From Entonaema liquescens (Eukaryota; Ascomycota; Sordariomycetes; Xylariales; Xylariaceae): DNA of 64,000 bases. Where the stretch lies: positions 93,608-157,607 of the forward strand of contig CADCSX010000026.1 in NCBI GenBank assembly GCA_902805475.1. The letters run 5' to 3'. The position numbers and the translations under genes were made by a program. The notes beneath the pieces are model-generated. The model was not told the DNA's origin and searched no databases. It saw only the letters and a list, made by a program, of their open reading frames with translations. This document shows, in pieces, positions 34,967 to 47,544 of the stretch; the first letter of the stretch is position 1; each line of letters starts with the position of its first letter.

Positions 34967-36605
34967 ATGGGTGGCCTTGGCGAGGTTTTGTATTACCTAT
35001 TCCGCCCATCCCAGCTACGGTCCATCGTACAATGGTAAGGCCGCTCCTACTCATCCTCTATCCTGTCCCGGTGTATATATCGCTGACTCAAAGCTTTACA
35101 TTATAGGAAAGTTTGGCATGAGCCAGTCTACAAGCGGGATCCCTCGAAAGAGGCCCCTACTCTGCGATCATGTTTCGAATTTCTAAACATGACCAGCCGC
35201 AGCTTTTCAGCTGTCATTCAAGAGCTACAGCCCGAAATGCTAGTTCCCATTGCCCTATTTTATCTTGTGCTGAGGGGATTGGACACCATCGAGGATGACA
35301 TGACTCTTCCGGTAAAGACGAAAGAGCCCATGTTACGCGAGTTTGACAAGTACTTGAAAACTGACGGCTGGAACTTCAATGGGAATGGCCCCAACGAGAA
35401 GGATCGTGAGCTCCTCGTTCATTTCGACGATGTCATCGCAGAGCTGAGGAAGATCGATAAGAAATATTACGATATCATAGAAGATATTACTATTAAGATG
35501 GGGAATGGTATGGCTGACTACGCCTTGAACGCTGAGTTTCAAGAAGGCGTCAAGTCGCTTGAGCAGTATGAAGAATACTGCCATTACGTTGCTGGCTTAG
35601 TTGGGGAGGGCCTGACTCGCATCTTCGTACAAGGCAACACGGCGAACCCCGCTCTGCTTGACCGCATGGAGCTGTCTGAGAGCATGGGTCAATTTTTACA
35701 AAAGACCAATATCATCCGTGATGTACACGAAGACTTTGAGGATAAGCGCAGATTCTGGCCCAAGGACGTCTGGGGCAAGTACGTTGACAACTGGGACGAC
35801 TTATTCAACCCAAAATACCGTACGCAGGCTCTCCAATGCAGTTCAGAGATGGTTCTCAATGCTCTGAAGCATGCCGATGAATGCCTATTTTACATGGCCG
35901 GTATCAAGGAGCAGAGCGTTTTCAACTTCGTCGCCATTCCGCAGACCATGGCTATCGCCACCCTCGAACTTGTCTTCCAGAATCCCAAGATCTTCTATAG
36001 CCACATCAAGATAACAAAGGGTGACGCTTGCAGTCTAATGATGCAGTCAACGCAGAACCTACGAGTTGTCTGTGACGTATTTAAGAAATATGCAAGGAGG
36101 ATAGCGAAGAAAAATGACCCGAGAGACCCTCACTACCTTGAGATTAGTGTAGCTTGTGGCAAGGTAGGTTATGTCTTATTCTCGTCGTTAAAGTTGATCG
36201 TCGCTAACCCAATCTGGATAGATTGAACAATTCATCGAAACTCTGTTCCCGACACAAGACCCCAAAAAGCTACAGGCTGTGCAAGAGGTGGAGGGGGCAG
36301 ATGCGCAAGCGGCGCAGGCAGCTGCTCAAAATGATTTCTGGGAAGCTTTATTGTTGGTGGGATCCGTTGTATTCGTGCTTCTGTTGGTTTCTGGTTTGAT
36401 GGTACGTGCTACACCCACGCAAGTCCCCCTTTTTGCCTCGACGGACTAACAATGCAAATAGCTTGGTTTGGCGTGGTACATGGGAGCGAGATTCGACGTG
36501 ATTTTCGACAAGTCTGCGGCATCTAGTTTAAAAGACGCAGCCAAAGCAACAGTCACGGCAACCACGACATTAGCTCACGAGACGCTGGCTCACGAGGAGT
36601 TATAG
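34967..36605 (+). CDS. ERG9: Squalene synthase (farnesyl-diphosphate farnesyltransferase)
   Basis: ER-membrane enzyme that joins two farnesyl diphosphates into squalene, the first committed step of ergosterol synthesis. Exons 34967-35034, 35107-36163, 36222-36401 and 36462-36605 encode 482 residues. The start MGGLGEVLYYLFRPSQLRS is typical. The first Asp-rich motif DTIED lies at residues 82-86, the second in QKTNIIRDVHED, and the tyrosine-containing region NGMADYALNAEF is present. A C-terminal membrane helix spans the exon 3-4 join (LLLVGSVVFVLLLVSGLM then LGLAWYMGA). Introns are 72, 58 and 60 bases. Its promoter holds a 23-base T run. Assignment is secure. Confidence 0.96.
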
Positions 36606-37377
36606 CCGGTATTTTTAACCAATATGACGCCGAATATGTATGATAACGCAAGTGGCGCAGGTGGGGCTCTTTTAGAGGGTCGCCGTCTATTGTATCGACG
36701 TTTAATGGGCTAAAGCATGGCAGACCATGCTACGAACTGATGAGACGTCCCCTTCAGATTATTACTACTAATATATATACTAATACCGTAAGTAATATAT
36801 ATTTTTCGTCGTGCGAAATATCCAATGTTCCCATCGAGGGGCGGTCCAGGAAGGGGGAGGGGAGGGGGGAGCAATAAGCACGGATGTCAAATTACAGTCC
36901 AGTCTTTTTCAATGACTGCGGCTGTGCCGAGAAGTGCTGATATTAAATTTATGGCGAGGAGTACCGAGCCCATCGCGGCTTGTAGGCACACGGCGGGCTT
37001 TGAACCTGATCGGTACCCAGATAGGGTTCCCTGTCGTGGATCGTCAACATAATTTCATTTTGATACGTTTGACAGAGTTATGATACGGTTGGGAATACTC
37101 GCTTGGCATTATATCTTGTTGCGGCGTGGGTAAACATGGCAAAGATTCAATGGTGACTTAGTTGTGACGCAACCACAACGTGAACGACGATACACCTTCC
37201 ACCGATCAACTTCGTATCATGATGCATGATGACACTGACGATCGGGTTATCCTTGAATAGTTCAATATTCGGCTCTAGCTTTTCTCGACTAATAAAGTCC
37301 AATATTTATTCAACTCGCTTTGCTCCCTAACCTATCTACAACAGTAATTGAGTCTGTGACTTGAAATCCCATGTACG
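36606..37377. other. Intergenic, no gene seen
   Basis: Between squalene synthase and the NmrA-like gene. It has a G-rich run near 36838-36872 and otherwise nothing coding. Confidence 0.45.
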
Positions 37378-38617
37378 ATGTCGCGAAATGTATGCATTAC
37401 CGGTGCGGAGGGCCAAACCGGCCATTTAATCGCCAACTTACTACTTCAACAAGATCAATATCCGGATATCGGTAAGGTCGATTCGGTGGTGGCATTGACA
37501 CTTCACCCACGACACCATCATATAAAGGAACTACAGTCACTCGGCGCCAAAATTGTTCATCATGTTCCCGGACGAGAGAAAGTCATGGCAAATACACTCA
37601 AGGAGACGGGTTGCGAAACCATCTGCCTGGTACCGCCTGCTCATAAGGATAAGCATGATATTTGCGTCGAACTGGTCCAGGCTGCTAAGAAGGCCGGCAT
37701 ACAGAACGTGCTACTCATCAGCTCCGCAGGTGCCGACTACGCGGATCCAAAGCGCCAGCCGCGTTTAAGGGAGTTTATTGAGCTCGAGAGTCTAGTTCTA
37801 TCTGCTAAAGGGGATCCGTCGGCGCCGCTTGGACATTCCCCCTGCGTGATCAGGTGAGTATGAGTGTTTATCACGGTAGATCGTTGCTCTAACCCGGTAG
37901 ACAGGGCAGGCTTCTATGCAGAGAACATACTACTATATGCACCACAAGCACAGTCTGAGGGCAGTCTTCCGCTGCCTATTGGGAAAGAACATAAGTTTGC
38001 CCCAGTAGCTCTCGGCGTATGAGTCCTAAAGCTGTGAATAAACTGCATCCTTCATTTTGCTTATAACTATCATATAGGATATTGCTCAGGTTGCCGCCCA
38101 CGTCTTATCTGGGAAAGGCCCGCACGGCTTCGACGACAAGCATCGCGGACAGATGATGATCATTACTGGTAAGTCGCTTTTTAGGTAACCTTGGTATGTA
38201 GTCCACTCGGGCATGAGGAGCTGAGCGTGTTCAATATTCCCAGGTCCTCAACTATGCGCGGGAGAAGAACTTGCCACGGCTGCCAGTACCGCCCTCGATA
38301 GTCCGATGCAGTTTGAAGATATTTCACCGTAAGCTCCCTACACCTAAACCATATATCAAGGACCTAACTAACACTCCAATCAACTAAGGGCGGAAGCGAA
38401 GAAAGTTCTCAAAGCGCAAGCCTCCGAGGTTGACGAGTCGGAAAAGGAGTACCTGCTTGAGTACTACAGCCTCGTGCGCGAGGGCAAGACCAACTACATC
38501 GCGACGACGGCATTCCACGACGTCACGGGTAATCACCCTACCCAGCCAACGGATTTCTTCAAGATGTATTCGGAAGACTTACGCCCGAAGAAGAAGGTTA
38601 AGCAGAACCATTCGTGA
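37378..38617 (+). CDS. NmrA-like atypical short-chain dehydrogenase
   Basis: NAD(P)-binding Rossmann protein of the NmrA/HSCARG-like atypical SDR group, which act as redox sensors or reductases. Exons 37378-37853, 37905-38016, 38078-38168, 38244-38328 and 38389-38617 encode 330 residues; every junction keeps the frame. The nucleotide motif ITGAEGQTGHLIANLL is at residues 7-22. ETICLVPPAHKDKHD and NVLLISSAGADYAD form the central strands, followed by AGFYAENILLYA and DIAQVAAHVLSGKG as in NmrA proteins. The C-terminal part has a substrate-side helix (YYSLVREGKTNYIATTAFHDVTG). It has four short introns, the largest number for its length in the window. Substrate unknown. Confidence 0.86.
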
Positions 38618-39925
38618 TTCTTACGCGTATAGACGCCGGGAGTAACTAAACTAGATTCGGTATGTAATTGGTCTTTCCGCGGTATTACCTGGGTTAGGTT
38701 AGGTATTACACGACGCCACGGCTGATAGTCATTATGCCCGTATTAGGCGTCGGGGGAATTTACCGGGGAAAAAAAAGAATAGGGGGAATCCATGAGGTGT
38801 TACGCGTACACAGTGATATTGGCGTTTTGTCATAGGAGGTTTAGGGCAATACTATTTTGACACAACAACTCGTTCACGATGATCTAGTTAACCACTATTT
38901 TCCTGTGACCGGTTTCTAACCACCCGCGAAACGTAGGCAACCTAAGTAAGCACCTACAAACCCGGTAATGTAAACATCGCTACACAGACGAACGTAGGGC
39001 TTCTTGTCTCACGATGTGTTCCCAGGATGCAAATAGCAGAATATGTGATTGGAGGAAATATCTGTTCGAGACGGTGGCGGCGGGCTTGCCAAGATATGTT
39101 TCATCTTCAATTGGTCTCAGGCCCTTACATAGTAAAAAGAAAAAGCTTGGCGCATCTAAGAGCTTGGCTTCAATGTTCTGTCTCACGTTCGCCCGACGTA
39201 TTGCGTAAGCCTCCAAAAAGTCGCTTAGGGGTCACCGGCTTTGGGGGACTTACGCGGGCTCGTATTATATATTACCGTCGCTTGTTCCGATATCCACACC
39301 CGGTGACTTCACCGCTTTCTTACGACATCGAAATTACTTGAGCTCGTAAGATATATTACATACATAGTGTTTATAACCTTACAAATTAGAATAGGGGGAA
39401 ATACAGTATTCACCAACGCATGTTCTTTTTTGGACCTTGCTAATCAACAAATTGTAAACGGTGCAACTTTTATCGAAATAAGGGTATTGCTGAAGTTGAT
39501 TATATCCTGATAGAATATCTACCGGCTCAAAAAGTATACACAATATTGGTGTAGCAAACAGACACCACTTGAACCGCTAGCTCGTCCACGTAGCGTGAGA
39601 ATGATCACAACCACATCCGCAAGAGCTTTTCTTGTCATCTTCTCTATAATGCATGGTCGCTCATCTATTTCAAGCATAACATCTTGATGCGCTATCCACA
39701 CGTATATATCCTTCTCCCAAATGAGAAATAAAAATGTATAAAACAAGGCCCAACGTTTGCCTCTCGTTAAAAATCGCTATGTAGTATTGAATTCATGCTT
39801 CGCTAGATGCTGTTCAGAAAATGCGCTGGGATGAGGTACGTGTAGAAAGCGATAGGGTGAGATCCTCCAACTTTAAATCGAAGCTCTCCGTGAATCATCA
39901 GACGCATACGACATCACGTACTGAA
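38618..39925. other. Convergent 3' region, no gene seen
   Basis: 1.3 kb between the convergent NmrA-like gene and subtilase. Frames near 39014-39216 on both strands have no family resemblance or good start. Confidence 0.45.
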
Positions 39926-41434
39926 TCATAGGTTACCGTTGTTGGCGATAACACTCGTCGTGCCCCTGACGTTCCGTCGGACACTTGCGCCAGTAGCACC
40001 ACCCAGTTCCTTGATGCGGTCCGAGACGGCAGTAGCGTCAGTAATGCCCTCAAGAGACATAAGGTAGGCCGCAAGACCGGCAATATGGGGCGAGGCTATA
40101 TTCTTGTTAGATATTGATTTATCCTGTAACGTCTATCTTTGAGATAGGAATAGAAGGGGGAAAACATACCCATGGAGGTACCGCTCAAAGTCTCGGTGGC
40201 ATCGTTGCTGGTAATGCCGACACTCTCGACATCGACACCAGGAGCATACACGTCGACGAAGCTGCCGAAGTTGCTGAAGCTGGCGCGTCGGTCATCGGTC
40301 TGATCAATGGCACCAACGGTGATGGCGTTGGGGCTGCTTGCGGGGGAGACGTTGGTGGCGTCCTGAGCTTCATTTCCTGCGGCGACAACGGGAACAACAC
40401 CATTGGAAAAGAGGCGCTCGATGGCGTCGTTAACAGCCTGAGAAGCGGGTCCACCAAGAGACATGTTCATGACCGACTTTCCCTTCTTAGCGTCCGAGCC
40501 AACAAAGTTGAGACCGTCGATCACATCAGCGTTGGTACCACCACCTTGAGCGTCCAGGACCTTGACACCAACCAACTGCACGTTCTTCGCCACTCCGAAT
40601 GTAGCACCACCGACGGTACCTGCGACGTGAGAACCGTGTCCATTCAGATCAGTAGCCTATTATCCTGTCAGCGAGCTTCACACAAAGCCATGCTATTTAT
40701 CACTATAATAGTGGGGTTGGATATCGTACCTCTTCTTGCTCAACAGCGTTGAAGCCCATGACAGCTCGTCCCTGGAAATCTTCGTGTGTTGTCATAATAC
40801 CGGTGTCAACGATGTACGCTGTGATTCCCTCGCCGGCAGAGTCGTCAAACACATAACCCCTGCCTCCAGTTTGGGCGTGGCTTAGACGAACTAGACCAGT
40901 GGGCGCGTTGGCCTGGTTCACGAGGCCGGAGGCCTTGACGTAGGTATTGGCTTCGACGTACTTGACCATAGACATGTTGTTGATCTCGCTCATCATGAGA
41001 TCATCCGAGTCTAGGGCCATAGCGCGCCAACCTGACATGGCGAAAGTACGGACTCTGGTGGAAAGGAGTTGACCAAGAAGACCACGCTTGTTCAAGTTGC
41101 GCTTCTTGACGGCCACCTTGACGGATTGTTGGTGCTGGTCGACTTCATCGTCGGTATAGTTCTTGTGGTAAACCACGATGTACGAGTTGGGCACTATGTC
41201 TTTCGCATCCGGGTTGTTGATAAAGGCCTTGATAGTGTCGGCTATGGTGCCGCCCACTGAATCAACAATGTCGCCTACTGTGTCAGCGATATCGCTTACT
41301 GAGTCAACGGCATGCGATACTGTTGCAGGCGCCTCGGGGTTGGAAGGCCGCCATAAGTTCAAAGGGCTTGCAACTGCTCCCAACGGGGCCAGGGCAAGGA
41401 GAGAGGTAAATACGGTAGCGATGCTTGGAGCCAT
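39926..41434 (-). CDS. Secreted subtilisin-like serine protease, proteinase K group
   Basis: Extracellular or vacuolar endopeptidase of MEROPS S8A. Exons 41434-40730, 40656-40170 and 40095-39926 (minus) encode 453 residues. There is a signal peptide (VFTSLLALAPLGAVAS) and then a linker with repeated SVSDIADTVGDIVDSV helices. The I9 inhibitor propeptide runs from IVPNSYIVVYHKNY to MSMVKYVEANTYV. The catalytic triad is intact: Asp in AYIVDTGIMT, His in NGHGSHVAGT and Ser in SGTSMASPHIAG; the oxyanion Asn is in VVAAGNEAQDA. The Ser motif is made only after splicing (ATG G | CC TCG), which supports the third exon. Proteinase-K-like features are the GVVPVVAAGNE and SPASSPNAITVGA segments. The extra helical linker before the propeptide is unusual. 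Confidence 0.93.
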
Positions 41435-41925
41435 TTTATCGATTTGTGTATGAAGTTGCGAGTTTGGCTTTTTTAATTTTCTCTTTTATTTCACCTCTTT
41501 TTGTACCAGACAAATCGAGAATGATCCAATACTGTGTGATATCGCTAGTGAGTGGACTCGAGAACGAGGGCTTTGTATGTACTGTTAAAAAATGAGAGGC
41601 TACAATCGAATCACCGATTCGAAAGTAATATTGGGGGAAAAATATGTTCAAGTGAAAGGTGAGAAAATGGAAAAGGTAGAGAAGGGTTGAAGATAAGTCT
41701 AAGTAATAGGAACAACGAAGACGAATAAAAAAAGAGGTACCTTCAACGATCCACTCTGACCCAGAGAAAAATGAGAAGAAAAAACGTGGGAGGGATTATT
41801 GAAAGACGACAAGCAAACTCAGGAAGGTAAACAGGCGAAGGAAATGAGAGGGCATTGTCTTTTTAATAAAAGATTGTCAGCTGGTCGCATATAAAATAGC
41901 TAAATAAGGCAATTAGTAGACAACT

Positions 41926-41969
41926 GGTAGGCATTTGGTAGGCATTTGGTAGGCATCGGGTAGGCATTG
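41926..41969. repeat. 11-base tandem repeat, four copies
   Basis: GGTAGGCATTT repeated four times; the third and fourth copies differ in the last bases (ATCG and ATTG). It lies about 490 bases upstream of the subtilase start. Confidence 0.85.
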
Positions 41970-42466
41970 AATACGGGATCGTACAATGGGAATGGGTAAT
42001 ACCACCGTACCTACTAACTACCTACCCATCAGGTTACCCCATAAAGCACGCCCCGTCAAGATCAACCCCTGAAGCATGGACCCAATGGTGCCTTAAATGC
42101 CCTTAAAGCATGGGGCAACTAGCCTTGTAATCGGTAATGAGTACTGAAAAAGATTCGAGAGGCTCGTTTTGAACGTCCGAATCTACACGTTAGCAAAACA
42201 AACCTAGTTTGCAGAAGGCTGGGCGGGAATCATCATAGGCGCCAAGTACTGCCAAGTACCGCCAAGTCAAACGTGAGCCCCTGGAGCGCCGCGTTGATCC
42301 TCGAAAGCGCAGGGGTTTGAAGTGCCTCAAGCATGCTTCTCGCCTACTTGTCGGTTCGTCAATCCCAAACAAGGCCTTGCGACAGGCCAGCTACATAGTA
42401 GGAAAGTAGCCAGGGTCAACTAGATGCGATCGCGGTGTAACAAAGAAAACAATAGCAAACCATATT

Positions 42467-42530
42467 GCACCCATTCGCACCCATTCGCACCCATTCGCAC
42501 CCATTCGCACCCATTCGCACCCATTCGCAC
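42467..42530. repeat. 10-base tandem repeat, about six copies
   Basis: GCACCCATTC repeated six times without change, followed by a partial copy. A classic minisatellite in the gene-poor stretch. Confidence 0.92.
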
Positions 42531-45500
42531 CCAAGAGCTATTACAGATCGTGAAAAAAAGGAAATCGTCTAATGTGCACCCCACATAATTTGGTATCCAG
42601 TCAGAACTAAGTAGTTAGAACCAGGTCCAGCATATCTCGTATGATCTCGAACTGTGAATAGGTAGGTATTAATGGACAACAACTAATGTCCACATTCTCC
42701 TGTTAGGTATTACAACTCAGATGATCCTTAAGGATTGCAAGAGCGTCGGTGAGAGTTTGGGAGGGCGAAAGCCAACGAATTATTAAGAAATGCCCCCGCT
42801 AATTTTCAGCCGCGTGCATGAACTCGACTGAGGCGAAGGTGGCAGCTATATGAATCATGCCCACCTGTAGGATATGATCGTTGGTAGAACTATACAAGAA
42901 CAGATTAGAACGGATTTATCCGAAGTCGTCATTGATCCCTCCGAACCATAACTAACATTAACAGGCGATGGCTCCGCCGTGTTAGCCGGTGCACCAACGA
43001 GGTTCAGAGGTTCAGAGGTTCGGAGAGAAGTCTTTGTAGAAGCAAAGTATCTTAGGTTTTGCGGCTACTCCTAACGACTGGTGCCATTTCGGAGGAATTG
43101 ACGGATTCGGTAATAAGTCGAATTCGGCGAATTCAGGCATACTGTGTAGATATCATGGGTTGAAATTCTAGACCCAGCGCATCTAAGTCATCTAAGGGGC
43201 TAGTTAATAATGGTAGTTGTTATTGATGGTAGTTCTTCGAAGCCTCGAAGCTTAAAAACAGGAAGTCGGCTCCCTAAGATGTAACTTCGTACTTAGCTTC
43301 CCGTTAGAACCAAGACCCACAAATGAGAAACAGATTGAGGAACTATTAGGGATTGCCGCGTTAAGCTGTATTGAGTAAAAGTCGGGCATAGCGGATTCTC
43401 ACATCTGAGGGGTGTTTCAGCAATCTCACATTTTGGTTGGTTGGAATACCAAAATTAAGTTAATTGAAACAATATTGATCATAATAGCCGAACTGTTATC
43501 GATTAAGAGTATCGCAAACTAGAAGGTAGCATCTTAACATGCTTATGATATATATAGTACACAACCCCAATAAAGCAAATGCTCTACCCATTTGCTTACA
43601 TTTGATAGGCATAAAGGGGACATTTGACACGTGATATTCCAAATCATTCATCTCGCTCGACGACTTTATATACCGTATAAACCAAACTCAGTCACCAGAA
43701 ACTCTTTACCAGTCTATAAATGTCTCGTTTTCAATATTCTCGAATACCCAGTTGGCGGATCTCACAGCTATGTCCATCACCGATCGCCGAGAATACCAAA
43801 AATATATCGCTGATTTGATCAATGCAGTTATATATGTTCGGAGTAAGTCTTTAGTTATAGGAGGGGAAAAGGTCAAGGAATAGTTGGCAGTGGCCTATAA
43901 GCTACTTTCTGTTTAGCTGGTTCGATAGTATAGTTCCTTATTCTTCGAAGCAGCAATATGAGGCCAGTCGCCTAACACCCATTATAAAGGGCAGCTGCCA
44001 CATGTCATCTCCTCATATTAGGAACTTGAATGGCGGCCAGAAAGAGGAACCAGTCATGCAAGTAATCCCGATCAAATAGGATCCACTCCTAAGCATGGCC
44101 GGGTCTTGGCTAAAGCCATCGAATGAAGATCTGCTGCAAGTGCCTAGTCCACTGAAAGCTTAACAACAGACGCCAACAGATACCAACAGGGCTAGAAGCA
44201 CATATGTAGTTCGTACACGTTGCTAATGCCACAAGGCGGCTGTGCTATTCTAACAATTCACAGAGCAATCCACAGATTAACAGCGATCAGCGGGAGCCAA
44301 TGCCCTGCGAAGCTGCATGAAGCATGAAGATACATGTACATCGAGCATGCACACGCGCCCTGTACCGACATACATATACCTACATGTATGTAAAATGTAT
44401 GTAGGTATAAAATATTAAGTGAGGTTATAAGACAGGGAAATCCAAGAGCCCATAATAAAGGAATATTCTACTTACTTCAGAGTATTATATGGAGGGGTAA
44501 AATAAATAAATAAAAAGATGCCTTGTAGAATCAAGTATTAAAAACACAAGAGAATAAAGAACACACAAGACCCAACGATGTATTATTCGAGATGCGTACA
44601 TGTTGAATATTATTGTTTAATTTTACGGTCGGGTCCCCAGAAAAAAAAAAGAGGAAAAAGAAAGTATGCGTTGTCATAAGCATGATGATAACAGGCAGCC
44701 TGAGACTTTTGGGTGATAACAGCACGTTATCTGATAATTACCAGGTAATTACCTAGAAACCTAGGTATCAATGCAGGCGCTACCCCCCCAACTCGTAGTC
44801 TCGTACCAGTTTTACTTGTACCAACTTACCCCCAACTTACATCTTTTCATATCATTATTTGTACCTCGATACATAATCTACAGTGTGATATACCATATAC
44901 CTTCAGTACACTACCTACCTGACTACCTAACATTAGGTACATGTACCCAAAAGACTTTGACGGCGCGAAATGTAAAAGTCCCCTCCCCGGCAAATCTGTC
45001 CACGTCCCCTTTGCATCATCGGAAAACAGACGACGATAACTCTCATGACTTGTGCCATACCCAATTCTCCCAATTTAACACCAACTCGAAAAATCCAACT
45101 TACGAGCCTTACGAGTCGAACCCAGTCACAGCACACCGAGCAATCTCAATCACCATAATCATAGTAATCACCATACCGTAATTACCACTTCGTTGCACGT
45201 GGTCATTCGCCATTTTCCTTCGCCTACCACTCGATTCACTTTCTATCTAACTCTGATTCGATCGACTTTCCTTCGGTCCTCGATAAACTCGATCGTTACG
45301 ATTCACCCACAAGTCAGACCGTATACCCCGGGGGAACACCATCCCTTGTGGCCCTTACTATTAAGCCGTTCTATCTTCTGTTTAGCTGGGTAATCTGTCA
45401 GCGCCGAAATTGGGTGTTTCAGTAATCTCTCCTTTGTTTAGTCGATTACTTCCGTGGTCATCTCGTTCGAATCATCAGTTACACCAACGATATTCTTTCG

Positions 45501-45651
45501 CTGAATGCGCTTAAAAACACGAACTCTGCTTGGCACACCGAAACATACCCGAGCCCCGAGGTAGGCCTTAAGGTAGTCGACGGAACCTCGACAACACCTG
45601 TCATGAGCGATCACACCTCTTAGTTGTCTTGAATCTCGTCGGTAGTTAAAA

Positions 45652-47544
45652 ATGATCATGGTGGGCGCCAGGGAGTCCGCCACTTTTCACAATGGAGACG
45701 CCATTCCTACTGCTGCATTCGAGGCTCACTCTCAAAGTCTTCATCTCCCAAGGGAACCTTACCTGCAGAGAGACATGTCTATCGATCGGGACGAAGATGA
45801 AGATGAGGGCACCGCAACGGTCGAATTAGCCGCTATTATGACCACCACATCAACACCCGTTACACCTGGGCCTGCGAGCCCGCCTCTCGAGCCACCCAAG
45901 TCCACCGATTTCGTACCTCCGACGCGCCCCAGTAGTACTCCGTTCCCCAATGCCCAGCAGGGCCAAACTGATATCCGCTGCTTAACCTGTCAGCCATACT
46001 GTCCCGAATCCGACGACGGTATGACCGCGAGCCCAGTTTCTACTCCAGTAGGCGTTGAACAAAATCCTATCTTAACCTTGGCCCAATTACCAGCTGAGAT
46101 CCATGAATGTATTCTTGATCACATATTTGGGTACCGCGTTTCTACTACTTCACCAAGTTCCCTCAACATCCCTAGTATGAATGCCCGAAGTTGGAGCACC
46201 GCGTTGCGACATTCGAGGAGGAAAGAACTGTCTAATCTAGCCCTGGTCTGTCCCTTGTGGAGGGATCTTATTCAACAACGGCTCTATCGGCATATCAAGC
46301 TAAAGGCGACAGTACACTGCAGCAATGATGTTATGGCCTTCTTTGTCTGCCATCCTCACCTTCGAATGTATGTGAAGCATATTGAGATATGGTTTCCAGT
46401 GTTTCAACCCAAATTCCATGCCATAACTCCGGGAGATACGTCTCTCGCCCTACCAACTGTTTCTCCCGAGGGGATCGCGAGCGCAACATACGCGTTACCA
46501 ACCGACAACTCCACGCTCGAAGAAGTTTTCTATCTCGTCAGCATGCAATTCCCTGAGGCGCGAGTAATGACACTCGAGGGTGGAGAGAGGAAGAAGGCGC
46601 CGCGCGTGAAGTTCAACTTGGCCGGGCCGGCAGGGTCCACTAGAAATCTACCTGAAATCTCGTCAGTTCGAACACTTATTGTCAAAGGCCAGTGGAACAT
46701 TATTCGGCAGCCGAAGGATTGGGAAGTCATATCCCGTGCGTTGCCGAACTTGGAGGAGTGGCATGGTACTTATGCTAAACCCAAATCCAAGAGCTATCTT
46801 AGCATGGCGAGCACGCTCGAGTGCCTCGACTCGAAAATCACTAGTCTTAATCTCTGTCTCGAGTGTGACTATAGGAGGGAAATGCAATGCCCCCTTATTA
46901 TATGAAAGTTTGTGAGCAACTCCATTGGTGTGAGAAGATGGCGAAAGCCGCAAGTAATTTGGAGCACTTTTCCTACACAGGACGTGTATGTTTTGGTTTC
47001 TTCGACGTACTCTCGAGATATTCGAATCCTCGCACCACACGGCTTAAGACTATTGATGTCACCGTCAAGAATTGTTGTCGGCAAAATGCCCAGTGGAATG
47101 AGTCAGGTTCGGGTATTACCGACATGCATTTCATTGCCGCTTTTGAGCAACTTGTGCTGGGTGGGATCCGAGCCTTGGAGCGTTTAAAATCCGTAGAACT
47201 ACTGCGAATCCGATATGTTGATCTCGGTAAGTATCTAAATCCCATATTCGACGCTAAACTTCCGTACTGATTCGTTCCGTCTAGATTCGCCCGTTCCGCC
47301 TCTTAACCCCTATTTTATGATCAGAGACGGCTGGTGCTCTGGGGTATGGAGCGAGGAGATCGTGGCGGAGATTAACCGTGTGCGTCCTGATATTCGCTTT
47401 GAGGAGATGGTGGATAGCTTCGGGGAGGTGGGTTATAATAAGGAAGGCCGGTTGGTTATTAACCCGGACTTTCCAAAGTCACGGGTGCTCTCCCTTAAAT
47501 TAGCCAACTACGCCATGCTCTCCGGTGGCATTTCAATCGTGTGA
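45652..47544 (+). CDS. F-box protein (frame broken once)
   Basis: Likely substrate adaptor of an SCF ubiquitin ligase. Exons 45652-47226 and 47285-47544. The N-terminal 140 residues are disordered and Pro/Thr rich. The F-box-like helix set begins LTLAQLPAEIHECILDHIFG near residue 143 and continues ELSNLALVCPLWRDLIQQRLYRHIKL. The rest has leucine-rich strands such as HLRMYVKHIEIWF, LPNLEEWHG, ASNLEHFSY and LKSVELLRIRYVDL. The first frame stops at 46905, yet the conserved text continues in the next frame from 46887. One extra C in the C run 46890-46894 joins them and gives 611 residues. The second exon ends FPKSRVLSLKLANY. Target unknown. Confidence 0.75.

Larger units (their letters stand above)
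41435..45651. other. Gene-poor stretch with short tandem repeats
   Basis: 4.2 kb between the divergent subtilase and F-box genes with no recognisable gene. It carries two short tandem arrays (41926-41969 and 42467-42530), a GGTTCAGA direct repeat near 43005-43022 and a TACATGTATGTA inverted repeat near 44380-44406. Frames such as 44771-45181 are low-complexity upstream DNA. Composition is moderate, unlike the AT block at the right end, so it is not strongly RIP-changed. Confidence 0.5.

Noticed and set aside
32423..38617. A terpenoid or other biosynthetic cluster around squalene synthase, with the epimerase/reductase and NmrA-like genes.
   Set aside because: No cyclase, P450, PKS, NRPS or pathway regulator nearby; the squalene synthase is the normal ergosterol gene.
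42467..42530. Regular short repeats resembling a CRISPR array.
   Set aside because: Units are directly adjacent with no spacers; it is a minisatellite in a eukaryotic genome.
45105..45140. B-box-like GGGTTCGACTC on the minus strand, suggesting a tRNA.
   Set aside because: No A box or clover-leaf stems at the right distance.
44771..45181. Plus-strand frame of 136 residues upstream of the F-box gene.
   Set aside because: Low-complexity composition typical of untranslated leader or promoter DNA, with no recognisable motif.
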